NCBI GenBank assembly: GCA_903970355.1
Contig: CAJCIF010000232.1
Coordinates: forward strand, 1-5,143
Direction: 5' to 3'
Length of the DNA stretch: 5,143 nt
Source: Actinomycetota bacterium
GTDB lineage: Bacteria; Cyanobacteriota; Vampirovibrionia; Obscuribacterales; Obscuribacteraceae
Shown piece after piece: positions 1 to 5,143 of the stretch; position 1 is the first letter of the stretch; each line of letters opens with the position of its first letter. The position numbers and the translations under genes were made by a program. Under the pieces are notes generated by a model, which was not told the origin of the DNA, searched no databases, and saw only the letters and a list, made by a program, of their open reading frames with translations.

Positions 1-903
1 GACTTTCAAATACTTCTCGATCTCATCCGCCAATCTGTAACCAGCCAGCGCAGCCTGTTTCTCCGCCACCTGTTTCGCCTGCTTCGTATATTCTGCCGGG
101 AGTTGGGGAGCGTCGGCAGCAGTTGTGGCTCCTTTCAATTCGCCATGTAAATATGCCTTGTCAATCGCCAACTCCCGGCTTTCCAAACTCCATTCCTTCG
201 GAGTTTTGTGGGTCGCCAGTGCCGGCAAAGATCCTTTGGAATATTTTGCGTCAATCTCGATGGCGTAATTCCAATGAGTTTGCGGGTTGGCCGAGGTTCC
301 CAAAAGCCCGTCCCAAATTCCATGCAGACGAACGGCTCTCTGGGCAGGCTTCACGTAAAAATCATTGCCACCCTTATCACCATTGGGATAATCGGGTGTG
401 AAGAGGGAAGCGCAATGAAGTGGCTGGTGCATGTCGCCTACTAAATGGATCAGGAAAGATAATGACGCAGCCCGGAGTTCAGGATCGGCTTTGGTGTCAC
501 TTAAAATCTTCTCGCACTGCGTCACTCCATACACCACGTCATCCTCTGGCTTTGGACCGGGTTCAAATGCAAAATTGGGAGGCCGCAGCGGATAATCAAT
601 AAAGTGCCAGTCAGGATGGTCGTATTTGTCGCCTTTTCTGCGGATTTCATCGGGCCAGGTGCTGCTCCGCATAAAAACGTAGGCAAACACATCAAAACTG
701 GCATTGGTGTGGTATGCGCCCTGCCATTTCTGGTATTCTGGGTGAGCCTTCAACACTTCGATTACCTGTGCCTTTAATTCCGGTGAAAGTTGCCTGTATG
801 CCTCAGCCGCAATGACCTGATGCCCTGCAGCTCCCCATGCCATTACGAGACGAGGAACCAACATGAGCAGAGCCACAATAAGCGCAATGTTTTTCTTAAT
901 CAT
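1..903 (-). CDS. Secreted S1/P1-family zinc nuclease (3' end beyond the window)
   Basis: This gene encodes an exported nuclease of the S1/P1 family, which uses three zinc ions to cut single-stranded DNA and RNA and can remove 3'-phosphates. The frame is open from the ATG at 903 to the window edge, giving 301 codons. Residues 1-22 form a signal peptide: basic MIKKN, a hydrophobic core, and a cut after VMA. This leaves Trp23 as the mature N-terminus, which in the family binds zinc through its amino group. The other expected ligands are all visible: H28 (WGAAGH), D85 (STWPDE), H100 (HPDWHFID), H153, D157 and H163 (IHLVGDMHQPLH), and H194 and D198 (LHGIWDG). The 279 mature residues already match the size of nuclease P1, and the end (AGYRLADEIEKYL) resembles the usual C-terminus, so little is missing. 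It lies 131 bases after the SIR2-like gene on the same strand. The ribosome site is weak (AGGCC before ATG). The family call is secure; a role in the upstream defence operon is not indicated. Confidence 0.95.
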   Translation of the reverse strand, partial: MIKKNIALIVALLMLVPRLVMAWGAAGHQVIAAEAYRQLSPELKAQVIEVLKAHPEYQKWQGAYHTNASFDVFAYVFMRSSTWPDEIRRKGDKYDHPDWHFIDYPLRPPNFAFEPGPKPEDDVVYGVTQCEKILSDTKADPELRAASLSFLIHLVGDMHQPLHCASLFTPDYPNGDKGGNDFYVKPAQRAVRLHGIWDGLLGTSANPQTHWNYAIEIDAKYSKGSLPALATHKTPKEWSLESRELAIDKAYLHGELKGATTAADAPQLPAEYTKQAKQVAEKQAALAGYRLADEIEKYLKV

Positions 904-1034
904 ATCGTGGCCTGATTTGACCAATCCCAAGGGTAAAAAGCCAGAGAATATTCATTGAGCATTGGCTTTCATTCCAAATTGTAGCTGGCCTGCTGATGCA
1001 TTTCAAATTTGGCCGGCACCCCCGCCCAGGATGG
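904..1034. other. Intergenic gap between SIR2-like gene and S1/P1 nuclease
   Basis: These 131 bases separate the stop of the SIR2-like gene from the start of the nuclease gene. It is the only sizeable gap between genes in the window, so it is the natural place for the operon to end and for a separate nuclease promoter to lie. I see no convincing sigma-70 -35/-10 pair and no strong terminator, only the weak inverted repeat listed separately. One minus-strand frame stays open through it, but it starts inside the SIR2-like gene in another frame and looks accidental. Confidence 0.6.
974..1012 (-). repeat. Short inverted repeat, possible weak terminator
   Basis: Seven-base arms (CCAAATT at 974-980 and AATTTGG at 1006-1012) pair perfectly across a 25-base loop, starting 22 bases past the SIR2-like stop codon on the transcribed strand. 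The loop also contains self-complementary GGCC. The stem is A/T-rich and short, the loop is long and no T-run follows, so it does not meet the usual pattern of an intrinsic terminator. It could be a binding site or chance. Confidence 0.25.
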
Positions 1035-2327
1035 TTAATCCATTTCCTTTTCAATGAACTCAGCAAAAGAAGATCGCGGGGTAATGTCGTAATCAGCCTC
1101 CTTGGTTGAATCATCGAGATTAAACGCGTCATTCATCCTGAATACTCCATCAGCTTCGCAGCTCGATCCCACAAATCTCATGTTTGGCGAAACACTTTTC
1201 AACATCTCAGCGGCTCTTCCGCAAGGACTATCGGGGTGGAGTCGAACTTGCACATTCTTAAAGTGTTCATTAGCTTTATTGGCAACTACTACCTCTACCG
1301 CCCGATCCCGTCCATCAAACAAATACTTCAATCCTTGCTTCAAATACGGATGCATAGACATGCCTACAAATGAGATTTTGTCGGCTAGTTTGACTGCCTC
1401 TCTTGCGCCCTGCCAGATTGCCTCGTAAAGTTTATACAAGACTATTGCTTCTGTATGTTGTTGGCGCACATCTGGACCGCCAACACTCCATTCTTGTATG
1501 GGTTTGGATGGGCTATTTGACTTAACAAAAATGAAATCCTCCTGTTTAACGAAGGATCCACCTTCATCGAACAGTTCCCATGGAAAGACAATTGGCGGTG
1601 TGGAGACATTGAAATCCTGTGTGGCGAATGGTTTAAGCCGTTCAGCAATGCTATTCTCGAATAGCTGTTTATGCAAATGTGCCGCTGCGTAATGTATGCT
1701 ACCGTGCAACTTGAAGTGCCTGAGATGCAGGTTGTGAAATTCAACTAAGCTGTTCAAGCTAGTTTGATCTGCAGGCTTGTAAAATCCACTGCTAAGCCTG
1801 TTTTTGAGAACGGCGTCAGGCTCCTTAACATCTGCCAGGTGATTGCGACGTATTTGTGACTTCAAAAGCAAGTATTCAAGATAACAGTCATAATTATATG
1901 ATACAATTGTTATATGCGGCTTGAGAGAATGCAACTCTTTGTCATCATATAGGCTTTGTATAAATGGATAATAATCTGATTCGTGAAAACTGTCTTCTGG
2001 ATTGAGGAGCGACAAAGCCAAGCGCGTGAGCCCCTTCATTGCTTGGACATGCTTTGGATACTTCAATGATGCCAGTTTGCTAAATTCATCGACACTACCA
2101 AATCCTCCGTGCCTAAACAGTTCAACCGATTCCTTGACATCTTCAAAGCATTTGCGGACTGTATTGAATGCGTCAGGGTAGTCAGTGTAACGCAACTTCA
2201 GATCAGCTTGCATTTGCTTATCACCCGCGAGCCTTAAACGAAGTCCATTTGCCAATGGATAACCAGAAGTAAAAGATGCTCCAGCACCTAAGAATATGAC
2301 GTGCTTTGGTGGTGATTTGCTTTGCAT
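1035..2327 (-). CDS. SIR2-like NAD-binding protein, candidate NADase defence effector
   Basis: The 430-residue product has the Rossmann-fold motifs of SIR2-like proteins. The N-terminus reads VIFLGAGASFTSGYP (residues 10-24), the NAD-binding GAGxS...SGxP loop. SVDEF follows at 78-82, then VSYNYDCYLE at 142-151 with the catalytic-type Asn145, KLHGS at 206-210 with the catalytic-type His208, PPIVFPW at 244-250, and the late strand ISFVGMSM at 318-325. The paired CxxC zinc knuckles of true protein-deacetylating sirtuins are absent, which fits the bacterial SIR2 branch that hydrolyses NAD in Thoeris-, DSR- and SIR2-HerA-type defence. No second enzymatic domain or membrane segment is visible; residues 370-430 are an acidic tail of unknown use. 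The ATG at 2327 lies 6 bases after the preceding stop and directly before the GAGAS fold, so the start is well placed. It is the last gene of the three-gene operon. The SIR2-like fold is near certain; NADase activity and a defence role are inferred. Confidence 0.93.
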   Translation of the reverse strand: MQSKSPPKHVIFLGAGASFTSGYPLANGLRLRLAGDKQMQADLKLRYTDYPDAFNTVRKCFEDVKESVELFRHGGFGSVDEFSKLASLKYPKHVQAMKGLTRLALSLLNPEDSFHESDYYPFIQSLYDDKELHSLKPHITIVSYNYDCYLEYLLLKSQIRRNHLADVKEPDAVLKNRLSSGFYKPADQTSLNSLVEFHNLHLRHFKLHGSIHYAAAHLHKQLFENSIAERLKPFATQDFNVSTPPIVFPWELFDEGGSFVKQEDFIFVKSNSPSKPIQEWSVGGPDVRQQHTEAIVLYKLYEAIWQGAREAVKLADKISFVGMSMHPYLKQGLKYLFDGRDRAVEVVVANKANEHFKNVQVRLHPDSPCGRAAEMLKSVSPNMRFVGSSCEADGVFRMNDAFNLDDSTKEADYDITPRSSFAEFIEKEMD

Positions 2328-2333
2328 GGAGGT

Positions 2334-3629
2334 TTAGTTCCCCGTTGGCACGCTGGACTTCAATGCATTGCTAGCATTGTCATGTAGGGTTAGAGCAGAC
2401 GATACCTTTTGGAGTTCGACTAGAATGGCTTGGGTATCTTTAGCTCTTTGTGAATCTGAATTTGAGACCTGCTTCAAAGTGTTCTCCTGTATCTGGATTA
2501 AATGATGTAGTTGGGCATTGCCTATTGAAACGTTCTGAACCGCCGCGACTAAGTTCGAGTCCTGACCCTGCTGAGACGCTTGTAGTTGATGCAATGCATT
2601 TACTACGTTCCCAAGGTCTAATGTTAAAGTAGCGACACCATTGGTGAGCTGTTGGTCTCTGATTGTCGCTTCAGCACGATCCCTGACCACGACATATATT
2701 GAAACAAGTAAAGCTGACAACGAAATGACGAGGACTGCACAATTCAGTATTATATTCCATTTAGAATATCTGGCAGCATCATCTCCAGACCCTTTGATTG
2801 CAGCAGCAATTCTCGTCTGTGTCTCATTCTCCACGACCATGTAATCCACGGTCTTGGCCGATATATCGGCTATCTTGTCGAGTTTGCTGCCCAATTCTTC
2901 TAACGGAGCAAGACGTTCCCTCCTCTCTAACCTTTTATTCTGGAGGATGGTTTCTTCTAAATCAGCCAAACCGGGCTGTTTAATTTCCATCAGTGGTATC
3001 CGAGGTCTACCGAATTGGCCCTGAATGGAATTGCTAAGTTCCTTGAGCCCGTTACCCATGGTAAAAGCCTGACTAATCTTGCGGCTAAGATCACTTGAAA
3101 ATGTGCGAGCACCCAATGACTTGGCAAATTCTTGTCCCATCTCAATTGCTTTTCTTCTTTCCATTGTTGATTCTCTTCTCTGCAAGACAGACAGTCGGTG
3201 TAAATATTGAGTGAAACTTTCGTTCTCCATTCTAGGGTGAACAACTTCCCCCAACTCTACAGAGTGAACCTCGGTGCCCTTTGGACCAGCGGTGGTCTTA
3301 AACTCAGATTTACGGAACAAATAGTCATTGTTCTCAATATATAATTGAGCAAAAGCTTCGATGTCAGTAGTGGATACGAGTTTTAAATTCTCAGCGGTAA
3401 GCAGAGGATCCGGTGGTTTAACATTTGGTGGATCCAGTTTATCAGACGGGAAGCAAGTATAAATGAGTAAGGCTTTGACAAAGTCAGATGGGCTACACTT
3501 TTCGAGCGGCATCCCCAGTTCTCGAACTGCTCTTCTCTGGTCTCCAATTGTAATGTTGAAAACTGTAAGGGGACCAATAGCAGTCTCGATTCTTCCAATT
3601 GGTTTGTTCGTGAAGACGCTTTCGCTCAT
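2334..3629 (-). CDS. Uncharacterised single-pass membrane protein with helical coiled-coil-like tail
   Basis: I do not recognise the family of this 431-residue protein. Residues 1-110 look like a compact mixed alpha/beta domain that begins with two short hydrophobic strands around IGPLTVFNITIGDQ (18-31). Residues 135-260 are rich in charged, helix-forming residues (RRESTMERRK, NKRLERRERL, ELGSKLDKIADI). A single strong transmembrane helix spans about 291-315 (WNIILNCAVLVISLSALLVS and onward), followed by basic RDR. Residues 320-415 are rich in Gln, Asn, Leu and Val with heptad-like spacing and probably form a long helix or coiled coil. There is no signal peptide, no nucleotide-binding loop and no catalytic motif that I can name. 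It starts 4 bases after the restriction enzyme stop and ends 6 bases before the SIR2-like gene, so the three should be made together. A membrane-tethered sensor, scaffold or regulator of its neighbours is plausible. Orientation in the membrane cannot be settled from the flanking charges. Confidence 0.85.
   Translation of the reverse strand: MSESVFTNKPIGRIETAIGPLTVFNITIGDQRRAVRELGMPLEKCSPSDFVKALLIYTCFPSDKLDPPNVKPPDPLLTAENLKLVSTTDIEAFAQLYIENNDYLFRKSEFKTTAGPKGTEVHSVELGEVVHPRMENESFTQYLHRLSVLQRRESTMERRKAIEMGQEFAKSLGARTFSSDLSRKISQAFTMGNGLKELSNSIQGQFGRPRIPLMEIKQPGLADLEETILQNKRLERRERLAPLEELGSKLDKIADISAKTVDYMVVENETQTRIAAAIKGSGDDAARYSKWNIILNCAVLVISLSALLVSIYVVVRDRAEATIRDQQLTNGVATLTLDLGNVVNALHQLQASQQGQDSNLVAAVQNVSIGNAQLHHLIQIQENTLKQVSNSDSQRAKDTQAILVELQKVSSALTLHDNASNALKSSVPTGN
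2338..2343 (-). promoter_or_regulatory. Weak ribosome binding site of the SIR2-like gene
   Basis: GGGGAA lies 10 bases before the ATG at 2327 and overlaps the last codons of the upstream gene. It matches the Shine-Dalgarno consensus only partly, and the bases just before the start (CCTCC) are the wrong sense for ribosome binding. With the upstream stop 6 bases away, translation of the SIR2-like gene probably depends on ribosomes arriving from the middle gene. Confidence 0.45.
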
Positions 3630-3637
3630 ATAATCAT
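3626..3637 (-). other. Three-codon mini-ORF bridging two genes
   Basis: ATG-ATT-ATA-TGA (Met-Ile-Ile-stop) sits exactly between the restriction enzyme gene and the membrane protein gene. Its ATG overlaps the upstream TGA stop as ATGA, and its own TGA overlaps the next gene's ATG as ATGA again. A good Shine-Dalgarno lies 5 bases before it. This could be a translational relay in which ribosomes stop and restart twice, or a coincidence of a short junction. The bases are certain; the function is not. Confidence 0.4.
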
Positions 3638-5143
3638 TTTCGCTCCTTCAACGGTGGAAGCGCATTGACAATCTTCATCGTTTCCAGGCTGACAGTGATT
3701 ATGCTCTTCAAAAGATTCAGGACGTATTGGGGGTCGTCGTGTTCCCTAGCCCAATCATTCGGGTCATTGATGATCTGGCTGTCCTTGTCCTTGCTGAACT
3801 GGTAGCGGTCAATGATCCATTCAATAGCGGGTTTGCCATTGACGACGTAATCATAAGCCTCAAGCGGAATGCCGGTGATGGTGATGTGGCTGTTGTATTG
3901 GATTTTGGACTTGTCCACTTTCTTGCCATTCTTGCCGAACCTCATTTTATCGACGAGGTAAAGCTTCTTTTCATCCAAGACCAGTTCATCTCGCTGCTCC
4001 TTCACTGGATAGGGCTTCGCAGTTTCGTAATTGAGATGGATCTCTGCCAGCTTACGCCCCGCCTTGCTGAACGCCCAGAAGTCCTCAGCAAAGGGGATCC
4101 TTGGCAGCATCTTGGTCAAATCAGCGGCAAACCTGGTCTTGTATTCCGGTGAGTGGAGGATTCCATAGACGTAATAAAAAATGTTTTCCTTGCCGATCCC
4201 TCTTTCGTATCTATTGCAAAAGCTGGAAAGAGTCGCATCGGTTATAGCTGATCTTCTCCAATAGCCGTCAATCAATTTGCCTTCCTGACGCTTACTAAAA
4301 AGCACTCCTTCTTGTGGTTCGTCCTTTTCGTATAGGTAGAGAGGAAAACACTGACTGGTGTCGTGCATATGCAAGTTTGGAATGCAGTCAGCGGCGAGCG
4401 CGGAAAAGCCCTTGGAAGCACCAACTCCACACACGACAATAACCAAGTTAGACATTCCAAACTTTGGAAAGATCTTTGGTATTTGATACAAACGATGATT
4501 GAATTGTTCGTCGAAATAAATACACTGCTTGCAAAATGGCCTGTAGATCGACAGCCCAATCGCGTCAGGTGAAAATGCGGCACCCTTGAATCGGAGCAAA
4601 TCTTGCAATAAACTGCTCGACCACTTAAGTTTCTTGGTATCGGTGTCGATGAATGCCTCAGCCAACTTAGGAAGTTCATCCTTAGGTTGTCCCACGCCCA
4701 TCTTTTCAAAGCCGCGAACTTGCTCGTTGTAGAAATTTATCATTCTGTGCATATTTTTTGCAACAGAATTACGGGAAAAATTGTATGCCCAGGCATCACG
4801 ATTTGTTTGAAGACCTGCTGAATAGCTCTCAAAAACAGTCGGCGCCTTGTCGTCCTTTTTGTCCCCGAGCGATATAAATGTTTCAAATGCTGCATCGCGC
4901 TGGTTAATCCAATCCTGGTTTTTGTTTGGCGTGATCTCTGACCACTTCACGTTTTTTCCGCTCCCCAATCTGGTAATGAGGTTCAGTTTGTCCTCACGAC
5001 TCAAGTAATCGCCAATGTCGTTATAATAAAGCTGGCAGTTCCCTTTGTGCTCAAGGTTTTTAACGAGAAGTGTAATTGCAATTTGCGCTCTACTACCTGA
5101 GCCAAAGATTTTGCCGCCTTCACGACGCGAGGTATCACCAGAT
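3634..5143 (-). CDS. Type ISP restriction-modification enzyme, C-terminal part (5' end beyond the window)
   Basis: This is the C-terminal third or so of a single-polypeptide Type ISP enzyme (LlaGI/LlaBIII class). In these enzymes a nuclease, a helicase-like motor, an N6-adenine methyltransferase and a target-recognition domain are fused in about 1,500-1,600 residues. About 502 codons are visible, with no stop up to the window edge, so the TTG at 5004 is an internal Leu codon and not a start. The visible part opens with GGKIFGSGSRAQIAITLL (about 5116-5065), the end of the methyltransferase domain. The recognition domain follows: YRPFCKQCIYFDEQFNHR (from 4545), NLVIVVCGVGASKGFSAL (from 4449), FYYVYGILHSPEYKTRFAAD (from 4179), PRIPFAEDFWAFSKAGRKLA (from 4104), and NGKPAIEWIIDRYQ (from 3840) near the end. 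All are hallmarks of the ISP specificity domain. No frameshift is seen. The catalytic nuclease, helicase and NPPY-type motifs lie outside the window, so activity cannot be judged here. It is the first visible gene of the operon. Confidence 0.95.
   Translation of the reverse strand, partial: SGDTSRREGGKIFGSGSRAQIAITLLVKNLEHKGNCQLYYNDIGDYLSREDKLNLITRLGSGKNVKWSEITPNKNQDWINQRDAAFETFISLGDKKDDKAPTVFESYSAGLQTNRDAWAYNFSRNSVAKNMHRMINFYNEQVRGFEKMGVGQPKDELPKLAEAFIDTDTKKLKWSSSLLQDLLRFKGAAFSPDAIGLSIYRPFCKQCIYFDEQFNHRLYQIPKIFPKFGMSNLVIVVCGVGASKGFSALAADCIPNLHMHDTSQCFPLYLYEKDEPQEGVLFSKRQEGKLIDGYWRRSAITDATLSSFCNRYERGIGKENIFYYVYGILHSPEYKTRFAADLTKMLPRIPFAEDFWAFSKAGRKLAEIHLNYETAKPYPVKEQRDELVLDEKKLYLVDKMRFGKNGKKVDKSKIQYNSHITITGIPLEAYDYVVNGKPAIEWIIDRYQFSKDKDSQIINDPNDWAREHDDPQYVLNLLKSIITVSLETMKIVNALPPLKERK
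3643..3648 (-). promoter_or_regulatory. Strong Shine-Dalgarno at the first operon junction
   Basis: AAGGAG lies inside the last codons of the restriction enzyme gene. It is 5 bases from the out-of-frame ATG at 3637 and 13 bases from the true ATG of the middle gene at 3629. The spacing is ideal for the first and long for the second, which is unusual and may tune expression of the middle gene. Confidence 0.7.

Noticed and set aside
123..444. Overlapping plus-strand frames of 92 and 78 codons
   Set aside because: They are antisense to the S1/P1 nuclease, whose minus-strand frame shows every zinc ligand.
974..1012. Inverted repeat as an intrinsic terminator ending the operon
   Set aside because: The 7-base A/T-rich stem with a 25-base loop and no following T-run is too weak to call; it is kept only as a low-confidence repeat.
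896..1132. 78-codon minus-strand frame crossing the gap before the nuclease gene
   Set aside because: It begins out of frame inside the SIR2-like gene, ends just inside the nuclease gene, has no family-like motif, and overlaps two well-supported genes.
3727..4152. 141-codon plus-strand frame
   Set aside because: It lies entirely antisense to conserved motifs of the Type ISP recognition domain; its hydrophobic look is a product of the complementary strand.
4272..4709. 145-codon minus-strand frame
   Set aside because: It is a shifted frame inside the Type ISP gene, rich in Cys, Ser and Arg without any recognisable domain.
5002..5004. TTG as the start of a 456-residue protein
   Set aside because: The same frame stays open upstream to the window edge and translates into typical Type ISP sequence (GGKIFGSGSRAQIAITLL), so this TTG is an internal Leu codon.

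Overview
The window looks like bacterial chromosome. It carries four genes, all on the minus strand, so transcription runs from high to low coordinates. Reading in that direction there are: (1) the C-terminal part of a single-chain Type ISP restriction-modification enzyme, cut by the right window edge; (2) a 431-residue protein of unknown family with one transmembrane helix and a long helical tail; (3) a 430-residue SIR2-like protein with the NAD-handling motifs intact; and (4), after a 131-base gap, a secreted S1/P1-type nuclease cut by the left window edge. Two of these reading frames run off the window edge, so a start-to-stop ORF search misses or shortens them. I translated both by hand.

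Genes 1 to 3 are packed with 4- and 6-base gaps and almost certainly form one operon. The first junction has an unusual layout: a strong Shine-Dalgarno sequence, then a three-codon mini-ORF that overlaps the upstream stop codon and the downstream start codon. A Type ISP enzyme cuts unmodified invading DNA. SIR2-like proteins of this kind are, in several studied systems, NAD-consuming effectors that shut down infected cells. The middle protein could be a membrane-attached sensor, scaffold or regulator. My reading is a composite anti-phage module: DNA cleavage as the first layer, NAD depletion as a possible second layer, and an undescribed membrane partner between them. The operon structure and the two enzyme families are well supported. 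The joint function is inference.

The S1/P1 nuclease has a classical signal peptide and a complete set of zinc ligands. It probably belongs to the neighbouring chromosome (nutrient or nucleic acid scavenging) rather than to the defence operon, although it is co-directional.

The host is probably a Gram-negative-type bacterium, because exported S1/P1 nucleases are common in groups such as Verrucomicrobiota, Bacteroidota and Proteobacteria. Base composition is mid-range and uneven: the row at 541-600 has 30 of 60 G+C, the row at 1861-1920 only 17 of 60. I cannot name the genus. I saw no RNA gene, CRISPR array, insertion sequence or integrase.
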